Counted from the stretch's first letter, positions 18,110 to 27,961 are shown. The stretch is 64,000 bases of DNA from Xylophilus ampelinus (GCF_901875635.1 NZ_CABFMN010000076.1:25150-89149), one strand, 5' to 3'. Made by a program: numbers and translations. Notes: a model not told the origin generated them from the letters alone.

Positions 18110-19047
18110 GTATGTCGGCCACCGCAAGCACAGGCGCCCTCGCACACCGGCCTGCCAGCCGCGCCGTACCTCAAGGTGCGCCGATCGGGCCGCGCTGGAC
18201 GAACGCGCTGTTCGTCATGCCCTTCCTCATCGTCTACCTGCTGCTCCTCGTGATCCCGCTGTTCCACGGCATCTGGTTGAGCATGAACGATGTAGACCTG
18301 CTGTCGCGCAGTTCTGAGTTCGTCGGTCTGAAAAACTTCCGGGATCTGTGGGCCGACGAGCACTTTCACCAGGTGGTGCGCAACACGTTCGCCTTCGTGC
18401 TCATGACCACGCCGGTGTTCGTGGCCCTAGGCCTGGCGCTGGCGTTGGCCCTCAACCGTCCAGGCCGCACAGCGGCGGCATTGCGTGCCATCTTCTTCGG
18501 TTCGTCCGTGTTGTCGGTCACCATCGTGACGCTGGTCTGGAAGCTGGTGCTGATGCCGCAGGGCGGCATGCTCGCCAACATTACCAATTCCCTGGGCCTG
18601 CCGACGCTGATGCCGTTGACCACGGAATCACTGGCGCTGCCGACTGTTGCGGCTGTCACGGTCTGGTGGATCATCGGCCTGCCGATGATGCTGTTCCTGG
18701 CGGCGTTGCAGCAGATCCCGCGCGAGATCTACGAGGCGGCCGAGCTCGACAACGCAGGCCGCTGGCGCACGTTGTTCCACATCACGTTGCCCTCGATCCG
18801 GCGCACTGTGGTACTGGTCGCGATCATCGAGGTGATCCTGCAGTTCCAGCTGTTCGGGCAGGCCCATCTGCTGACGCAGGGCGGCCCCAACAACAGCTCG
18901 CGCCCCATGGTGCAGTTCATCTACGAGGTCGGCTTCCAGCAGTGGTCCCTGGGCTATGCCGCCGCCGCGTCGCAGGTGCTGTTCGCCATCATGCTGGTGG
19001 CCATGGCTGCGCAGGCCTGGGCGTCCAGCCGCAAGCAATCCTTCTGA
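18106..19047 (+). CDS. ABC sugar importer permease, MalF/UgpA type
   Basis: 313 residues with a cytoplasmic N-terminus of about 30 residues and six transmembrane segments, the first at FVMPFLIVYLLLLVIPLFHG. The EAA loop (EIYEAAELDNAGRWRTLFHI) that contacts the ATPase is complete. The gene starts inside the ATPase stop codon and is followed 17 bases later by the second permease gene. The two form the heterodimeric channel of a CUT1 importer. Confidence 0.93.
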
Positions 19048-19064
19048 TCCCAGGAGCAAGAGCC

Positions 19065-19901
19065 ATGTCCAACTCCGTAGGCCGCAGCTTTGCGGACCGC
19101 CTGATCCTGGGCGCCGTGATCGCGCTGGCGATTCTGTGGATCGCCCCGCTCGTTTGGGTGTTCGCGCTGTCGTTCAAGCCGAACGAATTCCTCGCGCAAC
19201 GCACTGACGTGCTGATTTCGCCGCCGTTCACGCTGAAGAACTACGCCGACATCCTGGGCACTTCCGCGGTGTTCCGCTGGACAGTCAATAGCGTCATCGT
19301 CGCCGGCTTGCAGACGTTACTGATGCTGGCCATCGCCTCGCTGGCCGGCTACGGCTTCGCGCGCACCGAGTTCCGCGGCAAGAACGTGCTGTTCGTGTTG
19401 GTTCTGGCCGGCCTGGCCGTGCCAGAGCAGGCAGTTATCGTGCCATTGCACGCCATGTTTGCTGATCTGGAGTTACACAACACGTACTCGGCACTGGTAC
19501 TTCCGCGGCTGGCGACTCCGTTCGGCGTATTCCTGATGACGCAGTATTTCAAGGCCATTCCCCGAGACATCGAGGAGGCTGCGCTCTTGGACAACGCGTC
19601 GAGGCTGAAGATCTTCTTCCGCGTGGTGCTGCCTCTGACGCTGCCGGCGCAGGCCACGTTGGGCATCTTCACGGTGCTGCACGCCTGGAACGACTACCTT
19701 TGGCCTGTCATCTCCGCCTCCAAGCCAGAGATGTACACGCTGACGCTGGGCCTGGCATCGACCCAGACGAACTTCAGCCAGTCCGAAGGCATTGGCTACC
19801 TGATGGCGCAGGCCGTGTTCGCGGGCCTGCCCGTGTTCATCCTGTACCTCTTCTTCCAGAAGTACATCGTGGCCGCCGCTTCCGGGATGGCCACACGCTA
19901 G
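19065..19901 (+). CDS. ABC sugar importer permease, MalG/UgpE type
   Basis: 278 residues from ATG 19065 with AGGAG at 19052-19056; the open frame extends back to 18348 but overlaps the first permease and is not coding there. Six transmembrane segments and the EAA loop (DIEEAALLDNASRLKIFFRV) are present. It is the second half of the importer channel; the binding-protein gene follows 32 bases downstream. Confidence 0.93.
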   Translation: MSNSVGRSFADRLILGAVIALAILWIAPLVWVFALSFKPNEFLAQRTDVLISPPFTLKNYADILGTSAVFRWTVNSVIVAGLQTLLMLAIASLAGYGFARTEFRGKNVLFVLVLAGLAVPEQAVIVPLHAMFADLELHNTYSALVLPRLATPFGVFLMTQYFKAIPRDIEEAALLDNASRLKIFFRVVLPLTLPAQATLGIFTVLHAWNDYLWPVISASKPEMYTLTLGLASTQTNFSQSEGIGYLMAQAVFAGLPVFILYLFFQKYIVAAASGMATR

Positions 19902-19933
19902 TTCATTCACGACAACACAGGAGCAAACCGGTT

Positions 19934-21271
19934 ATGAAAGTCAGCATGCAACGCATCTTTGCCGCGGCGGCAGTGGCAACCGCACTGGTCGCGCCCGCTC
20001 AAGCCCAGGACAAGGTGGAGATCACCCTGGCGCGGTTCTTCGGGTCCTGCGAGGCGGATTGGGGAAAGTCCACCGAGGTCAAGAAAGCGCGCGGCGAATG
20101 CGCCGTCATCACCACTCTGGTCAACCAGTTCAACGCGACCAACAAGGAAGGCATCACCGTCAAGACCCAGGTCAGCGAATGGGGACCGTACTACGACCAG
20201 CTGTCCGCCCGCATTGTGGCGCGCGACGTGCCGACGGTGGCGGTTATGCACCGTACCTCGCTGCGCGACTTCGCCTCGCGCAAGCTGTTGGAGCCGCTGG
20301 ACCAGGATTTCAAGGCGGCCGGCATCGACGTCGCTGACTTCACCGCGCATGCGCGCGGCGGCTCCTACGTTGACGGCAAGGTCTACGGCCTGCCCTTCGA
20401 CACCTTCGCCTGGCTCTGGCACGTCAACACTAACCGGCTGAAGGCGGCTGGGCTGGCCAAGCCTGACGGAAGTCCGGTGGTGCCTGGCAGCGCCGCAGAG
20501 CTGTTGGACCAAGCGCGCAAGTACAAGCAAGCCACGGGCAAGCCGTACATCGGCTGGGCTACTTCGGGCACGGTTCCGATCACGACCTGGACCTTCCTGT
20601 CGCTGGGCCTGCAGCAGGAGACCAGCCTGTTCACCGATGCTGCCAAGCCGCGCCTGAACCTGGCCACGCCTCAGACGACAGCTGTGATGGAACTGATCAA
20701 CACCTTGTACAGCGAAGGATTGGCCGTGCAGGGGGCGGACAGTGCTGGCATCAATCAGTTGTTCTTCAAGGGCGAGGTGCCCATCGTGTTCAACGGCACC
20801 TGGCGCATCGACGACTTCCTCGCGCAGTCTGAGAAGTCGGACTCGCCGCTGTACAAGGGCTACACCGTGATGCCGGTGCCCAAGATCTTCGCGCGGCCGG
20901 GCACCTACGCTGATGGCCACAGTTGGGTCATGGTGCGCGGCGGAGCCAAGAACGAGCGCGAGCGCAAGGCCGCTCTGAGCTTTTTGAAGTTCCTGTGGGA
21001 CAACGACATCGAATGGGCCCGTACTGGCCATCTGCCGTCTCGCCGCAGCGTGATCGACAGCGCGGAGTTCAAGGCCATGCCTTACCGGAGCAACATCGCT
21101 GCGATCTCGGCAACAGGCCGCAACTTGCCGCAGGAGGTGCCGCGACAGCAGGCGGTGCAAGTGGCGCTGAACGAAGAGCTGGTGACCATGCTGCAGACCA
21201 AGAAGCCGGTGGCCCAGGCCCAGGCCAGTGCGCAGACGCGCGTCAACAAGATCTTGGACAGCGTGCGCTGA
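19934..21271 (+). CDS. ABC sugar-binding protein (CUT1)
   Basis: 445 residues. Signal peptide MKVSMQRIFAAAAVATALVA with cleavage near AQAQ-D. The mature protein is a family-1 solute-binding protein, with the alternation of WGPYYDQLSARIVARDVPTV, PFDTFAWLWHVNTNRLKAAG and VMPVPKIFARPGTYADGHSW expected for this fold. An extra Cys pair (GSCEADW, GECAV) near the N-terminus may form a disulfide. It captures the sugar in the periplasm and hands it to the preceding permeases. Ligand inferred as arabinose oligomers or arabinosides. Confidence 0.92.
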   Translation: MKVSMQRIFAAAAVATALVAPAQAQDKVEITLARFFGSCEADWGKSTEVKKARGECAVITTLVNQFNATNKEGITVKTQVSEWGPYYDQLSARIVARDVPTVAVMHRTSLRDFASRKLLEPLDQDFKAAGIDVADFTAHARGGSYVDGKVYGLPFDTFAWLWHVNTNRLKAAGLAKPDGSPVVPGSAAELLDQARKYKQATGKPYIGWATSGTVPITTWTFLSLGLQQETSLFTDAAKPRLNLATPQTTAVMELINTLYSEGLAVQGADSAGINQLFFKGEVPIVFNGTWRIDDFLAQSEKSDSPLYKGYTVMPVPKIFARPGTYADGHSWVMVRGGAKNERERKAALSFLKFLWDNDIEWARTGHLPSRRSVIDSAEFKAMPYRSNIAAISATGRNLPQEVPRQQAVQVALNEELVTMLQTKKPVAQAQASAQTRVNKILDSVR

Positions 21272-21299
21272 CCCCCATCACCCTACCTAAGAGCACAGC

Positions 21300-22820
21300 A
21301 TGTTTTCTACCCGACTAGTCGTCGACAAAGACTTCGTCATCTCCGAGTTGGACCGCCGCGTGTTCGGTATCTTCGTCGAGCACATGGGCCGCTGCGTCTA
21401 TACCGGCATCTACGAACCCGGCCACCCGAGCGCCGACGAGCGCGGCTTTCGCGGCGACGTGTTGAAGTTGACGCGCGAGCTTGGTCCGACCATCGTGCGC
21501 TACCCCGGCGGAAACTTCCTGTCGGGCTACAACTGGGAAGACGGTGTCGGCCCTAAGGAAGACAGGCCGAAGCGGTTGGACCTGGCCTGGCTATCGACCG
21601 AGACCAACCAGTTCGGCACCAACGAGTTCATGGACTGGTGCCATGAGCTGGACGTCGAGCCCATGTTCGCCGTGAACTTGGGCACGCGCGGGCCGGATGA
21701 AGCGCGCCACTTCCTCGAATACTGCAACCATCCCGGCGGAACGGCGCTGTCCGACTTGCGCAAGGCGCATGGCTACGAAAAGCCGCACGACATCAAGTTC
21801 TGGTGCCTGGGCAACGAGATGGACGGCCCCTGGCAGATCTGCGCCAAGACTGCCGACGAGTACGGTCGCGTCGCTCAGGAGACGGCCAAGCTCATGCGCC
21901 TGGTGGACCCCACGGTCGTGCTGGCTGCATGTGGCTCGTCCAAGCAGACGCTGCCGACCTTCGGCCAGTGGGAGGACACGGTGCTGGAGCATTGCTTCGA
22001 CAACGTCGACTTCATCTCGTTGCACGACTACTTCGAGAACCCGCACGGCTCCACCGCCGAGTTCCTCGGCAACATCGACAAGCTGGACAGCTTTATCAAG
22101 GAGATCGTCGCCGTGGCAGACAGCGTGGCCGCGCGCAAGCGTTCGTCCAAACGCATTATGCTGTCGTTCGACGAGTGGAACGTCTGGTACAAGGCCCGCA
22201 CCATCGACGACAAGCGCAAGCCCGGCTGGCCCGAGGCGCCGCGCTTGATCGAGGAGGTGTATAACCACGAAGACGCGCTGGCCGTCGGTGGCGCTCTGAT
22301 CGTGCTGATGAACAACGCCGACCGCGTGAAGACCGCCTGCATGGCCCAACTGGTCAATGTGATCGGCCCCATCATGACCGAGCCGGGTGGCCCGGCTTGG
22401 CGCCAGACCATCTTCCATCCGTTCGCACAGGCCTCCAGGTATGCGCACGGCCGGGTTCTGCGCACGGTCATCGACTCGCCGGGCTACGCCGCCAAGACGG
22501 TCCCGCAGGTTCCTTATCTGTGCGCAAGTGTGTTGCACGACGAGGCGACCGGCCAGACAGCCATCTTCGCGTTGAATCGTCACTTGAGCGAAGAGCAGGA
22601 GATCGGCATCGAGCTGCGTGGCTTGGGCGACGTACAGCACCTGGTCGAGGCTTCGGAACTGGTACATGCAGACATGCAGGCCACCAACACACGAGACAAC
22701 CCGGACAACGTGTCGCCGGTCCGCAATGCCAACGTGCAGATCGACGGCCATCGGCTAACGGCACGCCTGAAGCCCGGCTCCTGGAACGTCATCGTCACGC
22801 GCTCCGGCCCCAAGGGCTGA
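21300..22820 (+). CDS. GH51 alpha-L-arabinofuranosidase
   Basis: 506 residues and no signal peptide, so it is cytoplasmic like most bacterial GH51 enzymes. Motifs: the FGIFVEHMGRCVYTGIYEP start, RYPGGNFLSGYNWEDG, the acid/base Glu173 in WCLGNEMDGPWQ, and the nucleophile Glu292 in LSFDEWNVWY. It releases terminal L-arabinofuranose from imported arabino-oligosaccharides or arabinoxylan fragments. Placed directly after the importer, it turns the locus into an uptake-hydrolysis-oxidation route for arabinosides. It is the best single clue that the pathway sugar is L-arabinose. Confidence 0.95.
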   Translation: MFSTRLVVDKDFVISELDRRVFGIFVEHMGRCVYTGIYEPGHPSADERGFRGDVLKLTRELGPTIVRYPGGNFLSGYNWEDGVGPKEDRPKRLDLAWLSTETNQFGTNEFMDWCHELDVEPMFAVNLGTRGPDEARHFLEYCNHPGGTALSDLRKAHGYEKPHDIKFWCLGNEMDGPWQICAKTADEYGRVAQETAKLMRLVDPTVVLAACGSSKQTLPTFGQWEDTVLEHCFDNVDFISLHDYFENPHGSTAEFLGNIDKLDSFIKEIVAVADSVAARKRSSKRIMLSFDEWNVWYKARTIDDKRKPGWPEAPRLIEEVYNHEDALAVGGALIVLMNNADRVKTACMAQLVNVIGPIMTEPGGPAWRQTIFHPFAQASRYAHGRVLRTVIDSPGYAAKTVPQVPYLCASVLHDEATGQTAIFALNRHLSEEQEIGIELRGLGDVQHLVEASELVHADMQATNTRDNPDNVSPVRNANVQIDGHRLTARLKPGSWNVIVTRSGPKG

Positions 22821-22902
22821 CCGCGTAATGGGGCCACAGCCACGGACGACAATCCCGCGGCTGTACTCACCACCAGATCACCCGGATTACCGATTCTTTG
22901 AG

Positions 22903-23649
22903 ATGAAATCCTCGCACCAAGATTTCGGCTACCGTCGACCACCTGCCGGCAATAGCATGCATCCGCAGATCGTCCGCGATATTGGTTCGCGGATCGTTTC
23001 GGGCGAGTACAAGCCCGGAGAGAAGCTTCCGCGCGAGTCGTCTCTTTGTGAAGCCTACGACGTTAGCAGGTCCGTGCTACGCGAGTCCACTCGGGTGCTC
23101 GCGGCCAAGGGACTGGTGCTGTCCAGGCAGCGAGCTGGTGTGATCGTGCGTCCGCGCAGCGATTGGCATTTGCTCGACCCGGATGTGCTGTATTGGCTGG
23201 TCCAGTCCAAGCCGCAGAAGGAGTTCGTTGAGACGCTGCTCACGGTGCGTCGCATCTTCGAACCGGCGGCCGCTGCATTGGCGGCCAAGGTGGCCAGCCC
23301 CACGCACCTTCAGGCCATCGCCGATGCCTACGCCGGCATGGAGGCCGCCACCACGCCCGAGGAACTGCTGGAGCCGGATCTCGCCTTCCACCGCAGGATC
23401 GCCGAGGCCACCGGCAACGACCTGCTGGCCTACATCGGCAACATGCTGTCGCTGGCGCTGCGCGAGTCGATCAACCTCAGCAGCCAGCACCCCAACACGC
23501 ACCAGCTGTCGCTGCCGCGGCACAAGGCCATCCTGACGGCGTTACAAAGCCGCGACCCGTTGGCCGCGCGCCAGGCTACCCTGGTGCAACTCGACGAGAC
23601 GCGCGACGACATTTCGCACATTCTTCATTCGGAAATCTCGATACCGTGA
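22903..23649 (+). CDS. GntR-family regulator, FadR subfamily
   Basis: 248 residues from ATG 22903; an in-frame ATG at 22828, eight bases after the GH51 gene, would add 25 residues, and the start is uncertain. It has an N-terminal winged helix (IVRDIGSRIVSGEYKPGEKL to YDVSRSVLRESTRVL) and a C-terminal all-helical FCD domain with the metal-ligand pattern DLAFHRRIAEATGN, followed by later His residues. FCD regulators bind small carboxylates or sugar acids and usually repress catabolic operons. It ends the plus-strand operon and is the natural candidate for the dyad at 15131-15150. Confidence 0.88.
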   Translation: MKSSHQDFGYRRPPAGNSMHPQIVRDIGSRIVSGEYKPGEKLPRESSLCEAYDVSRSVLRESTRVLAAKGLVLSRQRAGVIVRPRSDWHLLDPDVLYWLVQSKPQKEFVETLLTVRRIFEPAAAALAAKVASPTHLQAIADAYAGMEAATTPEELLEPDLAFHRRIAEATGNDLLAYIGNMLSLALRESINLSSQHPNTHQLSLPRHKAILTALQSRDPLAARQATLVQLDETRDDISHILHSEISIP

Positions 23650-23774
23650 CGTCGCCGAGACGGCATCGCCCCTGACCGGGCTCTTGGCGGGGCCAAAGGC
23701 GCTGTTCAAACCATTGGCGAGAAGAAGATTGACCACTGGAGCCCGCAACCCACGGCACCAACGCGTAACCGTGC

Positions 23775-23908
23775 AGCAACCTGGTGGGGGATCATCACCT
23801 TCATGGTCCGCGGCGACGTCGGTGCCTTGAAGGCTACGGTCGGCGCAGTGCGAAGCGCGAAGCGCGCACGTGATCCGATGCCCTCATGAAGATCTCGAGG
23901 AAATTCCA
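23775..23908 (+). pseudogene. Relic of a bacterial microcompartment shell (BMC) gene
   Basis: From 23788 one frame reads GIITFMVRGDVGALKA, the hallmark of BMC-domain shell proteins (G-G-VTVxVRGDVGAVKAA). From 23867 another frame reads HVIRCPHEDLEEIP, matching the domain's end HVIPRPHxDLExIL. The two pieces are in the right order and strand. They are separated by a frame change and about seven missing residues, and no start or complete N-terminal half remains. Identification is by motif memory and not by search. It is a decayed fragment. Confidence 0.55.
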
Positions 23909-23920
23909 GAATGCCGGCCT

Positions 23921-24064
23921 GTGCGCACCTGGATACTCAAGGGAGCGTTCAACTTCCGCGACCTCGTCGGGCGAGGTACGCGAGACTGGCGCAGAGTTCG
24001 ACACCAACTGCTGTTCCACAGCGGCATCCTTCATCCGCTCATGAACGAGCCCCGTCCTGGCAAA
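23921..24064 (+). pseudogene. Fragment of a Tyr/Ser protein phosphatase gene
   Basis: The frame after the BMC relic reads LKGAFNFRDLVGRGTRDWRR and on to LLFHSGILHPL. This corresponds to the N-terminal block of the tyrosine phosphatase-like family (pattern L-GA-NFRDLGG, then LFRSG-L). The catalytic CxxGKDRT part is absent: the frame runs on into sequence antisense to the histidine kinase gene. Low to moderate confidence, since only about 45 residues are informative. Confidence 0.45.
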
Positions 24065-24083
24065 AAGCGAGTTCTGGTTCTCT

Positions 24084-25439
24084 TCATTCCGTGCTGTCGG
24101 GGCATTGTTCCAGGACAAGGAGCATGCTGGCGCCGCCGCGTGGAGACTCCCCTACAACCAGGCGCCCTCTGTGCATCCGTGCGACTTCGGACACAAGATG
24201 CAGGCCCAGGCCGGCACCTCTGCCGCGCGGATGAACGCGGTGAAATGGGTCTAGCACGCGCGCGCGCTCAACAATCGGAATGCCTGGTCCCGAATCATTC
24301 ACGACGATGGTGCCGGGCGGTTGCACGAGCACCTGTATCTCGGCGCGCCGGCCCCCGTGCTCGATCGCGTTTTGCACCAGGTTGCCCACCGCGCGCTCGA
24401 TGGCGAACGCGTCCGCATGCAGGAATACCGGTTGTGGTGCCTCAACGGCTATCGAGCAACCACTCATGACCGCAAGGGGCGCCAGGTCTGCAGCCACGCG
24501 CTCGCAGATCTCCCGCAGGTCCACCTGTTGGCTCGGCACGGTCGAGTGCTGCAGTCGCTGTAGGTCGAGCAACTGCTCCGCCAGGGTCATTAGTCGTGTG
24601 GTGGCACGCACGAGCGGCGCCTTGTGCGCCGTGTCTGGCAGGGAGTCCGCCTGAATCCTTAGCGTGGTGATCGGGGTCCGAAGCTCGTGCGCCGCATCCG
24701 CGAGGAAGCGGGCCTGCCGGCGATAGCCGTCGTCCAGGCGATCAAAGGCGCGGTTCACGGCTTCGACCAACGACAAGATCTCCAAGGGAACGCCATGTAC
24801 CGGGAGCCGAGTTGCCAGCGTGTCGATGTTGACATTCTCGGCCTGCGCTGCCGTGGCCACCACGCCTCTTAGACCTCGTCGGATCACGAAGGGCGTGGCG
24901 ATCACGACCACCAGGCAGGTCACCAGCATCGTGGGCGCGACCAACACCAAGAAGGCCAACGTCCACCACTTGAGCTTGTTCGTCATGGAGAACGGCGATC
25001 CGGTCTTCACCACCAGGTTGATCGGTCCCTTGGCCGTCTCGATCTTCTCGAAACGCGCCGCAGGCCGCGCGCTCGCATCGGCTAAGTCCAGCGACGCGCG
25101 GGCGACCCCGTCGAGTGCGTGTATGACTTCGGCGTAGCGTTCCGGGACGTCGCCGTACCGCAGCTCGTGGCCATGCGCGTCTCGGGCGATGAACCACAGC
25201 TGGGGGGAAGCCTTCAGAAGCCAGCGGATCTCTTCTCCATCCCTCATCACCAACTGGCCTCGGGGCGAGTGTCCAAGCGCCGCGCCCACCGTTTCGGCCG
25301 TTCGTTCGCCGCCCTCGTCGACGAATCGACCGACGGACCAATACAGCGCGATCACGCCGACCAAGACCAACACGCTGGCGGCAACCTGCAACATGACCAG
25401 ATTGCGCACGAGGCGCCATCTGAGAGAGCCGGCTTTCAT
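24084..25439 (-). CDS. Sensor histidine kinase
   Basis: 451 residues. Transmembrane segments lie near residues 15-37 and 158-182 and enclose a periplasmic sensor domain of about 120 residues. A HAMP-like linker follows, then DAAHELRTPITTL with the phospho-acceptor His251, the N-box GNLVQNAIEHGG, and the G-boxes VNDSGPGIP and GAGLGLHLV. The ATG overlaps the stop of the response-regulator gene (ATGA). It forms one operon with that regulator and a PAP2-family gene, so the signal may concern the envelope or lipid state. That is inference. Confidence 0.94.
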   Translation of the reverse strand: MKAGSLRWRLVRNLVMLQVAASVLVLVGVIALYWSVGRFVDEGGERTAETVGAALGHSPRGQLVMRDGEEIRWLLKASPQLWFIARDAHGHELRYGDVPERYAEVIHALDGVARASLDLADASARPAARFEKIETAKGPINLVVKTGSPFSMTNKLKWWTLAFLVLVAPTMLVTCLVVVIATPFVIRRGLRGVVATAAQAENVNIDTLATRLPVHGVPLEILSLVEAVNRAFDRLDDGYRRQARFLADAAHELRTPITTLRIQADSLPDTAHKAPLVRATTRLMTLAEQLLDLQRLQHSTVPSQQVDLREICERVAADLAPLAVMSGCSIAVEAPQPVFLHADAFAIERAVGNLVQNAIEHGGRRAEIQVLVQPPGTIVVNDSGPGIPIVERARVLDPFHRVHPRGRGAGLGLHLVSEVARMHRGRLVVGESPRGGASMLLVLEQCPDSTE

Positions 25440-26125
25440 TCTTGGTCGAGACCGGGCGTCACGCGCAGTAAGTAGCCCACGCCGCGCACGGCATGGATCT
25501 CCACGCCTGCCCGCGCGTGTTCTAGCTTCGCACGCAGGCGCGAGACATGGGAGTCCAGCGAGTTCGAATGGATGTCCTCGCCCTCGCCGTACACGCGCTC
25601 GAGCAGTCGCTGGCGATGTACCGTGCGTCCTTTGGACAGTAGAAGCGCCTCCAGCACCAGGAGCTCGCGCCGCGGCAGGATCAGCTGTTCGTCGCGCACA
25701 GACACCTGTCGCACTTCGTGGTCGAGAGACAAGTCTCCTGCGGAGCTGAACTGCTGCGCGCGCACTGCGGGCCGGCGTGCCAGCGCCCGGAGGCGGGCCA
25801 TCAGCTCGTCACGGGAAAATGGCTTGGCGAGGTAGTCGTCGGCGCCGTAGTCAAGGCTGCGCACGCGCTCGACCACATCGCTCATCGCGGTCAGGACGAG
25901 TGCCGGCGTGTGGTCGTGCACGTGGCGAAGTTGCTCGATCAGCGACAGCCCGTCGCCGTCGGGCAGGCCTCGGTCGACCACGAGGATATCGTAGGTGCCG
26001 GCAAAGGCCAGTTCCGAGGCCTCGCGCAGCGAAGAAGCGACATCCACCACCATGAATTGATCGCGCAGCGCGGAGCTCAACGCCTGTGCCAGATCGGCGT
26101 CGTCTTCGACGACGAGAATCTTCAC
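25436..26125 (-). CDS. OmpR-family response regulator
   Basis: 229 residues from GTG 26125 with AAGGAC about ten bases upstream; the open frame to 26233 would overlap the PAP2 gene. Receiver domain with acidic pair EDD, phospho-acceptor Asp51 in VVDRGLP, Lys in YLAKPFSRDELMAR, and a C-terminal winged helix (ERVYGEGEDIHSNSLDSHVS, RGVGYLL). It is the cognate regulator of the overlapping kinase. It could also be a candidate to bind the ATGAC-N5-TGTAATC boxes, although the second regulator at 37482 is better placed. Confidence 0.94.
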   Translation of the reverse strand: MKILVVEDDADLAQALSSALRDQFMVVDVASSLREASELAFAGTYDILVVDRGLPDGDGLSLIEQLRHVHDHTPALVLTAMSDVVERVRSLDYGADDYLAKPFSRDELMARLRALARRPAVRAQQFSSAGDLSLDHEVRQVSVRDEQLILPRRELLVLEALLLSKGRTVHRQRLLERVYGEGEDIHSNSLDSHVSRLRAKLEHARAGVEIHAVRGVGYLLRVTPGLDQE

Positions 26126-26165
26126 CGACGACCGTCCTTGCGAACGGCACTGGGCTGGAGGTTTT

Positions 26166-26984
26166 TCATGGCTTTCCGAAGCCAGGCTTCGCTGGTGGTG
26201 GGTCGATTGTCTGCGCACGGGCAAATCGGGCAAGGGCTAGGGCGTCGCTCGGACTGCGGATGCGCTGGCGCCCTCGCAATGCAAGCCAGCGACCGATGCG
26301 GATCAGTCTCAATGCCAGGCACGTGGTCAGCACGCCTCCGAGCACGTCCAGTGCGACATGTTGATGCGTGGCCAGCGTCGAGTAGACGATGGCCACACAC
26401 CAGATCCAGTTGAGCAGCCAGGCCCAGCGCGGTGCACGAAGGCTATTGAGTTGGCTCGCGATGACGACAGCCGTGTAGGAGGCGAACGCCACATGCAACG
26501 ACGGCAATGCATTTCCGCCCGCGTCGGCCGACTTCAGGAACTGCAGCATGGGATACACCGACCAGTCAGCCTCGAGCGGCGGCGTTGCCGTTGGGAAGAC
26601 TCCATAGGTCGCGAATGCCAAGACAACGATGATCCCTGCACCGGCCACGTACGTCCGCAAGGCGCCCAGATTGGCGGAGAAGGCCGGTGCCAGGGAGACA
26701 TATAGCCACAGGGATCCGTAGGGAAGAACGGCCCATTGGTGTGGGGTGATCCACCTGTCAAGCGCCATCGTCGGCACTGCGACGGCGCGCGGCGCCGTGA
26801 CTTCCATGATCCAGAAGTACAGGACGAAGAAGCCGCTGATGGCGACGGTCGTCCCGACCATCTTGAGAAGCCACAGATGCCGCACACGGCGCCAGAGCAA
26901 CAGCCGCCAGGTTTGCGATCCGGGCGTGCTGACGCCGGGCAAGTGGTAGATGCTAGCGGCGCGGGCAGTCTCTTGGCTTTCCAT
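26166..26984 (-). CDS. PAP2-family membrane phosphatase/phosphotransferase
   Basis: 272 residues from ATG 26984; an earlier in-frame ATG at 27035 is possible. It has several transmembrane segments and a C-terminal PAP2 domain of the Aur1-like branch: ALPSLHVAFASYTA (PSxH) and STLATHQHVALDVLGG with the catalytic HxxxD. Such enzymes dephosphorylate undecaprenyl or phosphatidyl phosphates, or move phosphate head groups. Its stop is 40 bases before the response-regulator start, giving a PAP2-regulator-kinase operon. A role in lipid A or phospholipid head-group change is inferred. Confidence 0.85.
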   Translation of the reverse strand: MESQETARAASIYHLPGVSTPGSQTWRLLLWRRVRHLWLLKMVGTTVAISGFFVLYFWIMEVTAPRAVAVPTMALDRWITPHQWAVLPYGSLWLYVSLAPAFSANLGALRTYVAGAGIIVVLAFATYGVFPTATPPLEADWSVYPMLQFLKSADAGGNALPSLHVAFASYTAVVIASQLNSLRAPRWAWLLNWIWCVAIVYSTLATHQHVALDVLGGVLTTCLALRLIRIGRWLALRGRQRIRSPSDALALARFARAQTIDPPPAKPGFGKP

Positions 26985-27961
26985 TCCGCGCAGCTTAGGA
27001 ACGTAGATTGCGTGAACATTGCGATGGGGCGACATTCAGAGGCACGCGATGTCTTGGTAGAGGCGCGCGCAAGGCCTGCTTTCCTGAAGACGCGCTGTTT
27101 GCCCTCAGAGCGGGAACTTGATAGAAGCGGGGCGGGCTCGTGAGAGCGTCGGCGAGAGTAGAGCATTGAGCTTGTCCCGCGTCGATTTCGCTGCCCCCTC
27201 CACGGCCAACCCTTGGGTCGCAGGAGGGCGATCTCGACTACTTTCGTGCTGGCTATCTGACTCAAACCTCGCGTTGACGCGGGGGCCACGGCTTGCGGCG
27301 CGCTGATCGATCAAGGAACGTCGAACCGGCAAGGACGGTCGGAACCTCGCTTCAGAAGAGATGGCGCAGCTTTAAGTGCGACGACGATCCCATCCTTGCA
27401 ATCACTTTGTCGCGACGAACTCGCATAGCGACGCGTTCCAGTCCAACATCACTTGCGAACACTACGAACACCAGAAGACTTCTTTAGACCTCGGCGTGTA
27501 TATCAATCGGGAAGGCGGCCGATGTGGCGCGACGCCAGCCGCAGGCCAAGGAAGGCGCCCGGTGACAGCAGCACAACAGCCCGAAGGTCTACGTGGCCTA
27601 GGGCCATGCGCCCAAAGTATCGCGTGGTCGATACCTCAGGCGAAGCCAAGACGGCCTAGACGAGAGTCCCGGCCACAGCCATGGGCAGGGACGGAGGCAT
27701 TGACCATGCCCGTGGAGTCAATCATGCGCGCGCCGCGCAGGCACAACAATGAAACAGGCAAGCACTCCCGCCTGCGCCGGCCAGCGCAGCGATCCTGCCA
27801 ACAGCCAGTCCAACTGAGGCGTTGCCCGCGAGAGACGCGCGGCGAGCTGTGAGGCGGCCTTGTGCGATTCAGCCCAGCCGCCGCAGGCAGTCAAGCAGGG
27901 GCACTGCCAAGTACGCCACGGACGCCCCGCGCAACCATGTTCCGTCTATGGCACTGCTTTG
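26985..27961. other. Gene-free stretch upstream of the PAP2 operon
   Basis: Nearly 1 kb. An open frame at 27376-27852 has no ribosome site and an Arg/Pro-rich composition and reads like non-coding GC-rich DNA. No box of the ATGAC-N5-TGTAATC type was found in front of the PAP2 gene. The stretch may be decayed DNA from a former insertion, but nothing identifiable remains. Confidence 0.35.

Noticed and set aside
27376..27852. 158-codon open frame upstream of the PAP2 operon
   Set aside because: No ribosome site, Arg/Pro-rich composition, no family pattern.
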